Assembly: GCA_023259675.1 (NCBI GenBank)
Contig: JALRGT010000011.1
Span: forward strand, 1 to 64,000
Origin: Flavobacterium sp.
Lineage (GTDB): Bacteria; Bacteroidota; Bacteroidia; Flavobacteriales; Flavobacteriaceae
Length of the DNA stretch: 64,000 nucleotides
Direction of reading: 5' to 3'
Part shown: one piece after another, positions 56,853 to 64,000 of the stretch
Numbering within the stretch: the stretch's first letter is position 1
Layout of the letters: each line of letters begins with the position of its first letter
Made by a program: the position numbers and the translations under genes
The notes under the pieces: model-generated
Told to the model about the DNA's origin: nothing
Database searches by the model: none
What the model saw: the letters and a program-made list of their open reading frames with translations, nothing else

Positions 56853-56885
56853 AAAGCTCCTAGCCTTCAAAAGGCTAGGAGCTTT
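56853..56885. terminator. 33-bp palindrome / terminator, copy 2
   Basis: Identical to 47962-47994 except for C instead of T at the centre. AAAGCTCCTAGCC pairs with its inverse; T-rich DNA flanks it. It lies beyond the ahcY terminator. Confidence 0.75.
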
Positions 56886-56947
56886 GGATTTTATTATTCG
56901 GGAGATTTTTGATTTTTTCTAATCGTTTTTTAATATAGATATTAATT

Positions 56948-57002
56948 AAAAAACAAAAAACCCTCACATTCAAACTGAATTTAGTTCAGTTTCCTGCAAG
57001 GG
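56948..57002 (-). terminator. ahcY terminator
   Basis: Read on the minus strand, an outer CCCT/AGGG pair encloses the perfect 8-bp AAACTGAA / TTCAGTTT stem (56972-56992), followed by a TTTTTTGTTTTT tract. It is 58 bp after the ahcY stop. Confidence 0.75.
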
Positions 57003-57059
57003 TAATTCTATGATTAAAATTTAGCTAATTACTATTGACTAGTAACTAATCACTAAAAT

Positions 57060-58376
57060 CTAGTATCTGTAATATTCTGGTTTGAATGGTCCACTTACTT
57101 CAACACCAATATATTCTGCTTGGTCTTGACGTAATGTTTCTAGTTCAACACCTAATTTTGCTAAGTGCAACATAGCTACTTTTTCATCTAAGTGTTTTGG
57201 TAACATATACACGTCATTGTTGTAAGCTGCGCTGTTTTTCCACAATTCGATTTGAGCTAGAGTTTGGTTTGTAAATGAATTACTCATCACAAAACTTGGA
57301 TGACCTGTAGCACAACCAAGGTTTACCAAACGACCTTCAGCCAAAATGATAATGTCTTTTCCAGCGATAGTGTATTTGTCTACTTGTGGTTTGATTTCGA
57401 TTTTAGACGCACCGTGATTAGTGTTCAACCAAGCCATGTCAATTTCGTTATCAAAATGTCCAATGTTACAAACGATGGTTTTGTCTTTCATTTGTTCGAA
57501 ATGAGAACCTAGAACGATGTCTTTATTTCCAGTTGTAGTGATGATGATATCAGCATTTCCAACAACAGTATTTAATTTTTTCACTTCAAAACCGTCCATT
57601 GCCGCTTGTAAAGCACAAATCGGGTCAATTTCAGTAACGGTTACAATAGAACCCGCACCTCTAAAAGAAGCTGCAGTTCCTTTTCCAACATCACCGTAAC
57701 CACAAACGATTACTCTTTTTCCAGCTAGCATAATATCAGTAGCACGACGAACTGCATCAACAGCCGATTCTTTACAACCGTATTTGTTGTCAAATTTCGA
57801 TTTAGTAACCGAGTCATTCACGTTAATAGCTGGCATTGGCAATGTTCCTGCTTTTACTCTTTCGTATAAACGGTGAACACCTGTAGTTGTTTCTTCAGAC
57901 AATCCTTTGATTCCAGCAACCAATTCTGGGTAACGATCAATAACCATATTTGTTAAATCTCCACCATCATCAAGAATCATGTTCAATGGTTTTCTGTCTT
58001 CACCAAAGAATAATGTTTGCTCAATACACCAGTCAAAATCTACTTCGTTCAATCCTTTCCAAGCATACACTTGAATTCCGGCAGCAGCAATAGCGGCAGC
58101 AGCCTGATCTTGAGTAGAGAAAATATTACAAGAACTCCAAGTCACTTCAGCACCAAGAGCGATTAAAGTTTCAATCAAAACTGCAGTTTGGATAGTCATG
58201 TGCAAACATCCTGCAATACGAGCTCCTTTAAGCGGTTGTTCGTCTTTATATTCAGCACGAAGCGCCATTAAACCTGGCATTTCAGCTTCTGCCAATTCAA
58301 TTTCTTTTCTTCCCCAAGCCGCTAGAGAAATGTCTTTAACTTTGAAAGCCACATAAGGCATAGTCGATGTACTCAT
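57060..58376 (-). CDS. ahcY: Adenosylhomocysteinase (S-adenosylhomocysteine hydrolase)
   Basis: A 438-residue cytosolic NAD-dependent enzyme that splits S-adenosylhomocysteine to adenosine and homocysteine, removing the inhibitory product of methyltransferases. Visible signatures: [17 protein letters not shown] near residue 55, [16 protein letters not shown] (substrate and NAD contact), [19 protein letters not shown] (NAD-binding loop), [15 protein letters not shown] and the C-terminal KPEYYRY with the conserved Lys/Tyr pair that binds NAD in the partner subunit. Length is normal for the family. A -7 box lies 32 bp upstream of the start. Confidence 0.98.
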   Translation of the reverse strand: MSTSTMPYVAFKVKDISLAAWGRKEIELAEAEMPGLMALRAEYKDEQPLKGARIAGCLHMTIQTAVLIETLIALGAEVTWSSCNIFSTQDQAAAAIAAAGIQVYAWKGLNEVDFDWCIEQTLFFGEDRKPLNMILDDGGDLTNMVIDRYPELVAGIKGLSEETTTGVHRLYERVKAGTLPMPAINVNDSVTKSKFDNKYGCKESAVDAVRRATDIMLAGKRVIVCGYGDVGKGTAASFRGAGSIVTVTEIDPICALQAAMDGFEVKKLNTVVGNADIIITTTGNKDIVLGSHFEQMKDKTIVCNIGHFDNEIDMAWLNTNHGASKIEIKPQVDKYTIAGKDIIILAEGRLVNLGCATGHPSFVMSNSFTNQTLAQIELWKNSAAYNNDVYMLPKHLDEKVAMLHLAKLGVELETLRQDQAEYIGVEVSGPFKPEYYRY

Positions 58377-58407
58377 TTATAGTATATTTGTAATTATAAA
58401 TTTTTTG

Positions 58408-58415
58408 CAAATTTA
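58408..58415 (-). promoter_or_regulatory. ahcY -7 box
   Basis: On the minus strand the sequence reads TAAATTTG, an exact TAnnTTTG match, about 32 nt upstream of the ahcY start codon. The -33 element is not clear. Confidence 0.5.
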
Positions 58416-58530
58416 CATAATAACTTTATAATTTTACTACATTATAAAAGATTTATGAATTGTTTAATTCGCTAATATTTTGAATGTTAACTAAATTATC
58501 GCTCACACCCAATGCTTAGTTTTGAGTGAG

Positions 58531-58626
58531 GAGCATTTCCCGCTATCCGCTGTATTCCCGATTAACAAAAACTACGGCAAAAAAGCCTTGTTTTTCTAAA
58601 TCGGGAGATGCCGCTTTTATCGGGGC
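58531..58626 (-). repeat. Hairpin-centred dispersed repeat, copy 2
   Basis: On the minus strand: CCCCGATAAAAGCGGCATCTC, hairpin, then CAGCGGATAGCGGGAAATGC. The hairpin pairs CCCGATT (58557-58563) with AATCGGG (58599-58605) and AAAAAC with GTTTTT, with GGC-T6-GCC at the tip. The order and centre match the element at 32427-32502. Confidence 0.5.
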
Positions 58627-58688
58627 TAAAAACGAGTAGTGCAATTATGAACTCCTAGTTCATGATTCATAATTTATAATTAATTGAA

Positions 58689-59324
58689 ATGCCTTTATAT
58701 AAAACCATACAGTTCAATAATACGACCCAAATTCTGGTTTGGAAAATCACCGAATCCTATCCAGAATTGTTAGACTCTGTTGTGCTTAATCCAAAACACC
58801 AACAGCGTTTGGAAGGTATGAAATCACAATTGCATCAAAGGGCTTTTCTAAGTGTTCGCAAATTAATACAACATGCCGGTTACACTGATTTGGATTTGTA
58901 TTACGACCAGTTCGGGAAACCGCATATCAATTGTGATAAACATATTTCGATAACCCATTCCCATGAATTTTCGGCAATTATTATCAGCGATGAAGCCGTT
59001 GGGATTGATATCGAGTTACAACGGGATAAAATCCTTCGGATTGCCGATAAATTTGTAAACGAAGAGGAGTTAAGTAGATTGCGTAGTGTTGGTTGTCAGG
59101 ATTATGTTAAGAAATTAACCGTAAAATGGGGTGCCAAAGAAGCTATTTTTAAAATCAGAAACGAAAAAGGTATTAGTTTCAAAAATCATATCAGAGTTAA
59201 TCCCTTCGAAATAGCCGCAGCACAAACCATCGCAAAACTCCATTTTGATGGATTAATCAAGGATTTCAATATTTATTTTGAAGAATTTGAGGATTTTACT
59301 TTGGTGTATGCTTTTGAAAAATAA
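58689..59324 (+). CDS. 4'-phosphopantetheinyl transferase (Sfp-type)
   Basis: A 211-residue soluble enzyme that transfers phosphopantetheine from CoA to acyl or peptidyl carrier proteins. Motifs: FGKPHI, ISITHSHEFSAI, VGIDIE (Mg-binding Asp/Glu near 104-106) and KWGAKEAIFKI (near 157-167), in the usual order and spacing. The length fits the Bacteroidota members. It precedes the GGGP synthase gene by 57 bp, a pairing I recall as common in flavobacteria. Whether it serves primary fatty-acid ACP or a specialised pathway cannot be told from the sequence. Confidence 0.92.
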   Translation: MPLYKTIQFNNTTQILVWKITESYPELLDSVVLNPKHQQRLEGMKSQLHQRAFLSVRKLIQHAGYTDLDLYYDQFGKPHINCDKHISITHSHEFSAIIISDEAVGIDIELQRDKILRIADKFVNEEELSRLRSVGCQDYVKKLTVKWGAKEAIFKIRNEKGISFKNHIRVNPFEIAAAQTIAKLHFDGLIKDFNIYFEEFEDFTLVYAFEK

Positions 59325-59381
59325 TTTAAATAAAAAATCACGTCTCTCTACTCTAGCTCAGTCAAGAGTCAAATTCCACAA

Positions 59382-60110
59382 ATGACAAATATTTACAATT
59401 CTATCCTAAAATCAAAAGCCAATAAAGGGAAACTACTCGCCATTTTGCTTGATCCCGACAAAATAGTTTGGGAAAAGTTAGATTCTTTAATTTCAAAGAT
59501 GAAACAATCGCCGGCAACCCATATTTTTATTGGAGGCAGTCTGGTTGAAAACAATATCTTAGGGGATTTAATCATTCGGGTAAAACAAAAAATTGATTTG
59601 CCCATTGTTTTATTTCCCGGAAATCCTTCCCAAATTTCAGCTCATGCCGATGGTATTTTGTTCCTGTCTTTAATCTCCGGTAGAAATCCGGATTATTTGA
59701 TAGAGCATCAGGTAAATGCAGTTCCCATTTTAAATCAGATGGATTTAGAAGTGATTCCAACAGGCTATATTTTAATCGAAAGTGGAGCAACAACTGCCGT
59801 AGAACGGGTAAGTCAGACCCGACCTTTAGACAGAAACAATATTGCTTATGTGGTTCAAACGGCACAAGCGGGCGAAATGTTAGGCAATAAACTCATTTAT
59901 CTCGAAGCCGGAAGTGGAGCACAGCAAGCGGTTCCGTTTGAAATGATTAAAAAAGTGTCGCAAAATATCCAAATTCCCTTAATTGTGGGAGGAGGCATCG
60001 TAAATTCGCTAGGGATTCAAAAAGCATACGAATCGGGTGCCGATATAGTGGTTATCGGAACGGCTTTTGAAAATAACCATGATTTTTTTAATCATCAACC
60101 ATCAAATTAA
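59382..60110 (+). CDS. Geranylgeranylglyceryl phosphate synthase (GGGPS/PcrB family)
   Basis: A 242-residue TIM-barrel prenyltransferase. LLAILLDPDK (D24), THIFIGGS (50-53), LPIVLFPGNPSQIS, IPTGYILIESGATT, IYLEAGSGA and IPLIVGGGI match the family: glycerol-1-phosphate and prenyl-diphosphate binding with a C-terminal phosphate-gripping GGG/GT pair. The reaction joins a C20-type prenyl chain to glycerol-1-phosphate by an ether bond, the first committed step of archaeal lipids; group II bacterial homologues in Bacteroidota are known but their physiological product is unclear. Annotation tools sometimes call it PcrB. Followed by pnuC after 1 bp. Confidence 0.92.
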   Translation: MTNIYNSILKSKANKGKLLAILLDPDKIVWEKLDSLISKMKQSPATHIFIGGSLVENNILGDLIIRVKQKIDLPIVLFPGNPSQISAHADGILFLSLISGRNPDYLIEHQVNAVPILNQMDLEVIPTGYILIESGATTAVERVSQTRPLDRNNIAYVVQTAQAGEMLGNKLIYLEAGSGAQQAVPFEMIKKVSQNIQIPLIVGGGIVNSLGIQKAYESGADIVVIGTAFENNHDFFNHQPSN

Positions 60111-60111
60111 A

Positions 60112-60741
60112 ATGATAGATTTTTTTTTCTCCCAATATGCGGGTTATCCAACATGGGAAATTATATTGGAATTAACGGCCGTTTTTTTTGGGTTATGGAG
60201 TGTTTGGTGTGCCAAAAAAGATAATATATTGGTGTTTCCCACAGGATTGGTTAGCACCTTTATTTATGCCTATTTACTCTGGAAATGGGAATTATTGGGG
60301 GATGCCATGATTAATGGCTATTATTTTATTATGAGTATTTATGGTTGGTATCATTGGTCGCGAAAAAAAGGTGAAGTAGAGGAATATCCAATTTCCATCA
60401 CAACTAAAAGAGAATATCAATTCGCAATTGTTATTTTTATTTTAACTTTAATTTTTGTGTATTTGGTTTATCAGTATTTTGATAAATTTACCAATTGGTA
60501 TAATTATGTGGATACTTTTTTGACTGCTGTCTTTTTTGTTGGAATGTGGTTGATGGCCAAACGAAAAATCGAAAATTGGTTGTTTTGGATTGTCGGTGAT
60601 TTTATTTCTATACCTTTATATTTCTTAAAAGGATATACTTTTACCAGTTTGCAATTTTTAATATTTACAATTATTGCCGTTTTCGGTTACTTAGAATGGA
60701 AGAAAATCTTATACAGCCCCTTAAAAAAAGAACTTCTGTAA
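60112..60741 (+). CDS. pnuC: PnuC-family nicotinamide riboside transporter
   Basis: About 209 residues from ATG 60112; a longer frame from TTG 60067 would start inside GGGPS. It is a polytopic membrane protein with about seven hydrophobic segments and the family pattern WEIILELTAVFFGLWSVWCAKKDNILVFPTG and MINGYYFIMSIYGWYHW. It facilitates uptake of nicotinamide riboside, which is trapped by intracellular phosphorylation. Its 3' end overlaps the next gene by 46 bp. In many relatives the next gene is a NadR-like ribosylnicotinamide kinase, which matters for the following entry. Confidence 0.92.
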   Translation: MIDFFFSQYAGYPTWEIILELTAVFFGLWSVWCAKKDNILVFPTGLVSTFIYAYLLWKWELLGDAMINGYYFIMSIYGWYHWSRKKGEVEEYPISITTKREYQFAIVIFILTLIFVYLVYQYFDKFTNWYNYVDTFLTAVFFVGMWLMAKRKIENWLFWIVGDFISIPLYFLKGYTFTSLQFLIFTIIAVFGYLEWKKILYSPLKKELL

Positions 60742-62627
60742 TGTTGAGCATTGCTTTTTTAAATAATCCACAAAACAAGGATCTAATAGCCCAGCTTTCT
60801 CGATATTGCGCAAACAGTAATAATAAAGATGAGCAGAATTCAAATTCGGTAATTACATTTTTGGAAGTAAATGATGATTTGTTGGATGATAAAAAAAAGG
60901 AGATTGACTTTTTGTTTGTTAATGACAATGAGATTTTAGAAGAAAATAGAATTGCAGCGTTAAAAAGAAACAATATTCCTTTTATGGTACTTTCTGGAGA
61001 AAAGGAATCACAATTAAAAAAAGCGATGCATATAGTGGATGGTTTGATTGAAGCCGAAAAAATAGGATTGTCTCCGCGAGATTTTGTTCAAATAAATGAA
61101 CACGAAATTCCGTTTGAAAACATCAAAAAACAGTTGGAGATTTTTAAAAACGGCATCTCTAAAACCATTTTAGTTGCTCCTGCCACTTTAAAAAATGGTA
61201 TTGTCAAGTTATCTGATGAAAGTTTAAAACAAAAAGCAGCTTTTTTTGACACCAATAAATCCAATTTAAAATTAGAAAAATTTGTTCCGGCATCGGGAGC
61301 AGCAACCAGAATGTTTAAATTTTTGAGTGTGTTCCTCAATGAATTCGATATCGAGAAAGAGACGATAAACGCCTATATCAATCGTAAAAAAGACAATGAA
61401 CTTTCGGTTTTTATTGTGGGGATAGATCGTTTTCCTTTCTTTAAAAAGGTATATAAGAAATTAAAGGAGGAAATTGTAAACTTTGATGATCTCGAGCGGG
61501 ATTATAAAAACTATTACTTTATCAAATTCCTGTTGTCACCCAAATATTTTTATTTTGCCAATAAGCCAAAAGGGATTTTGCCTTTTCATAAATATGCAGA
61601 TAATATTGCCACTCCAATCGAAGAGCACCTGTATGAATGTGGTTATTATGCTACGGCCAATGGGAAATCGTATTTGCATTTTACGGTAACGGAAGGACAT
61701 CAATCCCAATTTGAAAAGATTATCAATTCGGTAAAAGTTAAAGTCGAAGAAGAAGCCAAAACCTCCATTTCTATAAGTTATTCCTATCAAAATAAAAGTA
61801 CCGATACTATTGCGGTGACACCGTCCAATATTCCTTTTCGCAATGAAAAAGGGGAATTGGTTTTTAGACCGGGAGGACATGGCGCTTTGATTGAGAATCT
61901 TAATAATTTAGATTCGGATATTATTTTCATAAAAAACATTGACAATGTCATTCAGAACAATAATGAAATTATTGCTTTGTATAAAAAAGCTTTAGCTGGA
62001 ATTTTGGTTGAAATGCAACATAAGGTTTTTGGGTATTTAGAACAGATTGAGTTGAATGTATTAAAATCCGATCAAATAGCAGAAATAATCCTGTTTTTGA
62101 AAGAGGATTTACACGTAACTATGGAAAGCGGTTTTGAGAAATTGTCATTTGAAAATCAATTAAAAGCCATAAAAATAGCCTTAGATAAACCGATTCGGGT
62201 TTGTGGAATGGTAAAAAACGAGGGAGAACCGGGAGGAGGACCTTTTTGGATTAGAGAGGATAATAATTCGATTTCGTTACAAATTGTAGAATCTTCACAA
62301 GTAGATTTGAATAATCCGAAACAAGCCAAGATTATGGCCGATGCCACTCATTTTAATCCGGTGGATTTGGTCTGCGGAATCAAAAATTATAAAGGGGAGA
62401 AATTTGATTTAACGCAATACGTTAATCACAATAGCGGTTTTATCGTTGAAAAAAACATTGCGGGTAAAATAGTAAAAGCCTACGAGCTTCCGGGATTATG
62501 GAATGGCGCCATGGCCAATTGGATTACACTTTTCGTAGAAGTACCCTTGATTACTTTTAATCCGGTAAAAACAGTAAATGATTTGTTGAAAGCACCGCAT
62601 CAAAGAAGAAAAATTTGGAAAATCTAG
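60696..62627 (+). CDS. DUF4301 protein with N-terminal remnant of a NadR-like kinase domain
   Basis: A 643-residue protein. From about residue 120 (SPRDFVQINEHEIPFENIKKQLEIF) onward it matches DUF4301: APATLKNGIVKLSD, LEKFVPASGAATRMFKFL, PKGILPFHKY, FTVTEGHQSQF, RPGGHGALIENLN, VCGMVKNEGEPGGGPFW. The function of DUF4301 is unknown. The first 115 residues are extra: IAFLNNPQNKDLIAQLSRYC sits where a P-loop kinase would have GxxxTGKT, and NIPFMVLSGEKESQLKKAMHIVDGLI resembles the C-terminal end of ribosylnicotinamide kinases. The Walker A motif is lost and the middle is missing. The start overlaps pnuC as expected for that kinase (inference). Confidence 0.75.
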   Translation: MEENLIQPLKKRTSVMLSIAFLNNPQNKDLIAQLSRYCANSNNKDEQNSNSVITFLEVNDDLLDDKKKEIDFLFVNDNEILEENRIAALKRNNIPFMVLSGEKESQLKKAMHIVDGLIEAEKIGLSPRDFVQINEHEIPFENIKKQLEIFKNGISKTILVAPATLKNGIVKLSDESLKQKAAFFDTNKSNLKLEKFVPASGAATRMFKFLSVFLNEFDIEKETINAYINRKKDNELSVFIVGIDRFPFFKKVYKKLKEEIVNFDDLERDYKNYYFIKFLLSPKYFYFANKPKGILPFHKYADNIATPIEEHLYECGYYATANGKSYLHFTVTEGHQSQFEKIINSVKVKVEEEAKTSISISYSYQNKSTDTIAVTPSNIPFRNEKGELVFRPGGHGALIENLNNLDSDIIFIKNIDNVIQNNNEIIALYKKALAGILVEMQHKVFGYLEQIELNVLKSDQIAEIILFLKEDLHVTMESGFEKLSFENQLKAIKIALDKPIRVCGMVKNEGEPGGGPFWIREDNNSISLQIVESSQVDLNNPKQAKIMADATHFNPVDLVCGIKNYKGEKFDLTQYVNHNSGFIVEKNIAGKIVKAYELPGLWNGAMANWITLFVEVPLITFNPVKTVNDLLKAPHQRRKIWKI

Positions 62628-63016
62628 CCCTATTATCAGAACTTCAGTATAAGGCAGTTAGAAGTAGTGGTGCCGGCGGACAAAATGTAAATAAAGTTTC
62701 CTCCAAAGTGGTGTTATCTTTTGATTTTAAAAATTCGAAAGCACTCAATGAGGAAGAAAAAGAACTACTAAAAGTAAATTTGGCTTCTAGATTAACTACG
62801 GATTCGGTGTTGATTTTAAACTGTGATGAAGATCGAAGTCAGCTGAAAAACAAAGAAATTGTGACCAAGCGTTTTTTCGAATTGATTAAGAAAGCTTCGG
62901 TTGTTCCAAAAGAGAGAAAACCTACCAAAATCCCTAAGTCAGCCATCCGAAAACGAATTAAAGACAAAAAGAACCAGTCTGATATTAAGAAAAATAGGAG
63001 AAAGCCGGATTTTTAG
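62615..63016 (+). CDS. arfB: Peptidyl-tRNA hydrolase ArfB (ribosome rescue)
   Basis: A 133-residue protein starting at TTG 62615 and overlapping the DUF4301 stop by 13 bp. The class I release-factor-like GGQ motif is present (SSGAGGQNVNKVSSKV, near residue 22), as is the Lys/Arg-rich C-terminal tail (IRKRIKDKKNQSDIKKNRRKPDF) that plugs the mRNA channel of stalled ribosomes. It hydrolyses peptidyl-tRNA on ribosomes stuck at a truncated mRNA end. No in-frame ATG exists near the start, so TTG is the best choice. Confidence 0.93.
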   Translation: MENLALLSELQYKAVRSSGAGGQNVNKVSSKVVLSFDFKNSKALNEEEKELLKVNLASRLTTDSVLILNCDEDRSQLKNKEIVTKRFFELIKKASVVPKERKPTKIPKSAIRKRIKDKKNQSDIKKNRRKPDF

Positions 63017-63063
63017 GCTTTAAGAAATATTTAACTTTATCTTTTCGGCTTTAAAAAAAGAAC

Positions 63064-63071
63064 TATCTTTG
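63064..63071 (+). promoter_or_regulatory. Promoter -7 box for the TPP-controlled receptor
   Basis: TATCTTTG is an exact TAnnTTTG match, placing the transcription start just before the riboswitch aptamer at about 63078-63082. Confidence 0.55.
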
Positions 63072-63081
63072 CGCCGTCTCA

Positions 63082-63186
63082 AAGGGGTGCTTAAATCTGA
63101 ATTTATTTCAGATTCTGAAACAAGTTCAGAATATAGCTGAGATTATACCCAACGAACCTGGACAAGTAATGTTGTCAAGGGAAAAC
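63082..63186 (+). promoter_or_regulatory. TPP (THI-box) riboswitch
   Basis: The core THI elements are in order: GGGGTGC (63084-63090), an extended P3 arm made of two hairpins (AATCTGAA/TTCAGATT and TTCTGAA/TTCAGAA), CTGAGATTATACCC (63137-63150), GAACCTG (63154-63160), a small GACAA/TTGTC arm (63161-63176) and the closing AGGGAA. This binds thiamin pyrophosphate and normally lowers expression of thiamin genes. It lies 103 bp upstream of a TonB-dependent receptor. Confidence 0.92.
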
Positions 63187-63221
63187 GATAAAATTGTAGT
63201 GAAAAGCACTTTCAATTTATC
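63187..63221 (+). promoter_or_regulatory. Putative riboswitch expression-platform hairpin
   Basis: GATAAAATTG pairs with CAATTTATC (one bulged A), continued by AGTG/CACT, directly after the aptamer. There is no T-tract after it, so it looks like an antiterminator or sequestering structure rather than a plain terminator. Mechanism unresolved. Confidence 0.4.
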
Positions 63222-63288
63222 ATAGCAAATATCAATATTCAATTTAATTAATGAATAATTGCCCCTTTTATTCGTAACCTTTTTACGG

Positions 63289-64000
63289 ATGAATCCTATT
63301 CTAGTTTCAAAGTCGCAATCCCGAAATTTCGGGAGCAAAGTCGCAAAGTCAACCATTTTGACAGTAAGTTTCTCTTTTTTCTTTTCACTTCTCACGATTG
63401 CACAAGAAAAACAACAAGACACCACAAAATTAAATCAACTCGACGAGGTATTGGTTGCTGCAGTTCGTGCAACTTCAAAAACACCGGTTAGTTTCAGTAA
63501 TTTGGATAAAAAAGACATTGCTCCACGGAATTTAGGGCAAGACATTCCTGCTCTGATGAATTATATGCCTTCGGTCGTGAGTACTTCTTACGCGGGTAAT
63601 GGCATTGGTTATTCTGGAATTCGAGTTCGTGGTAGTGATGCTACCCGTGTGAATGTTACCATCAATGGAATTTCGTACAATGACTCTGAGAGTCAGGGGA
63701 CTTTTTGGGTTAACTTACCTGATTTTGCTTCTTCAGTTCAAAGTCTACAGTTGCAACGCGGAGTGGGGACTTCAACTAATGGAGCTGGCGCTTTTGGAGC
63801 CAGTTTAAATATGCTGACTGATAATTATGCTAAGGAAAGTAATGGTGAAATAGCCAATTCTTACGGTAGTTTCAACACACACAAACATACAGTTAAATTC
63901 AGTACTGGTTTAATGAATGATCATTTTGAATTAGCAGGACGTCTGTCTGTTTTAAAATCGGATGGTTATGTGGATCGTGCCAGTTCTGATTTGAAATCGT
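63289..64000 (+). CDS. TonB-dependent outer-membrane receptor, probable thiamin-related (3' partial)
   Basis: The frame starts at ATG 63289 and runs off the window end (237 complete codons). The signal sequence is STILTVSFFFFSLLTIAQ with a Lys/Ser-rich n-region (residues 7-21) coded by a palindromic stretch. The TonB-box/plug start LDEVLVAAVRATSKTPVSF (about 50-68) is followed by plug motifs GIGYSGIRVRGSDATRVNVTINGI and LQLQRGVGTSTNGAGAFGASLNM, so the barrel lies beyond the window. It is not SusC-like: no carboxypeptidase-D domain. The TPP riboswitch in front makes a thiamin or thiamin-precursor transport role likely. Confidence 0.88.
   Translation, partial: MNPILVSKSQSRNFGSKVAKSTILTVSFSFFFSLLTIAQEKQQDTTKLNQLDEVLVAAVRATSKTPVSFSNLDKKDIAPRNLGQDIPALMNYMPSVVSTSYAGNGIGYSGIRVRGSDATRVNVTINGISYNDSESQGTFWVNLPDFASSVQSLQLQRGVGTSTNGAGAFGASLNMLTDNYAKESNGEIANSYGSFNTHKHTVKFSTGLMNDHFELAGRLSVLKSDGYVDRASSDLKS
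63318..63331. repeat. 14-bp perfect palindrome inside the receptor's signal-peptide coding region
   Basis: A CCCGAAATTTCGGG-type palindrome within GTCGCAA ... GTCGCAAAG direct repeats (63313 to 63347). It encodes part of the extended n-region and looks like a repeat that entered or extended the coding start. Confidence 0.5.

Larger units (their letters stand above)
56665..57059. other. Intergenic region upstream of the HMGR operon
   Basis: A 395-bp AT-rich gap between the HMGR fusion start and the ahcY end, both on the minus strand. It holds the second 33-bp palindrome, the ahcY terminator and a weak -7-like TATCTTTA on the minus strand (56695-56702). No gene is supported. Confidence 0.65.
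58377..58688. other. Divergent intergenic region between ahcY and the PPTase gene
   Basis: A 312-bp gap holding the ahcY promoter and a GC-richer repeat (58531-58626). The last 60 bases before the PPTase start are AT-rich with a short GAACT/AGTTC dyad near 58650. No gene is supported. Confidence 0.6.

Noticed and set aside
58531..58626. tRNA or structured riboswitch before the PPTase gene
   Set aside because: The GC-richer patch forms a hairpin but has no tRNA or known riboswitch pattern, and a similar element exists at 32427, so it was called a repeat.
60067..60111. TTG start for pnuC inside the GGGPS gene
   Set aside because: ATG 60112 follows the GGGPS stop by one base and begins the conserved PnuC N-terminus.
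63126..63425. 99-residue minus-strand open frame
   Set aside because: It overlaps the TPP riboswitch and the receptor signal peptide, both supported on the plus strand.
1..64000. CRISPR array, prophage or IS element
   Set aside because: No regularly spaced direct repeats, phage structural genes or transposase were seen.

Overview
This window looks like chromosomal DNA of a flavobacterium (Bacteroidota), probably Flavobacterium or a close relative. The evidence is: AT-rich DNA; a SusC/SusD pair; SPII lipoproteins on many secreted enzymes; genes starting without Shine-Dalgarno motifs; TAnnTTTG-type -7 boxes; and a pptase / GGGP synthase / pnuC / DUF4301 housekeeping block. No tRNA, rRNA, IS element, CRISPR array or prophage was recognised.

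Region 1 (1-47944, + strand) is a very large polysaccharide utilisation locus. Its order is: DUF5703-type enzyme (5' end outside the window), PL1, GH127/146, SusC, SusD, PL1, DUF3826, PL1, beta-helix/DUF6298, GH140, GH28, GH43-like, beta-propeller protein, GH78, alpha/beta-hydrolase esterase, GH95, MGH1-like (alpha/alpha)6 enzyme, GH78, Asp-box propeller, TIM-barrel lipoprotein, GH67-like enzyme, GH2-malectin, GH2. Pectate lyases plus GH28 fit a galacturonan backbone. GH140 (apiosidase), GH95, two GH78, GH127, two GH2 and an esterase fit pectin side chains, especially rhamnogalacturonan II. Nearly every product has an export signal. Hairpin terminators after GH127, after SusD and after the first stand-alone PL1 divide the locus into transcription units. 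Several gaps hold palindromic, dispersed-repeat-like sequences.

Region 2 (48034-56664, - strand) is a tightly overlapping seven-gene operon. Read 5' to 3' it encodes: class I HMG-CoA reductase fused to an APH-type kinase, CarS/DUF46-like CDP-archaeol-synthase homologue, ATP-grasp/phosphohistidine phosphotransferase, UbiA-like membrane protein, methyltransferase, PlsC-like acyltransferase, and fatty acid desaturase. Every junction overlaps by 1-16 bases. Beyond ahcY lies a GGGP synthase gene (59382-60110). Together these resemble an archaeal-type prenyl-ether lipid route joined to acyl-chain tailoring, and this is the most novel candidate system in the window.

Region 3 (57060-64000) is mainly housekeeping: ahcY (-), then on the + strand a phosphopantetheinyl transferase, GGGP synthase, pnuC, a DUF4301 protein with what may be a decayed NadR-like kinase domain at its N-terminus, arfB, and finally a TPP riboswitch in front of a TonB-dependent receptor cut by the window end, probably for thiamin or a precursor.
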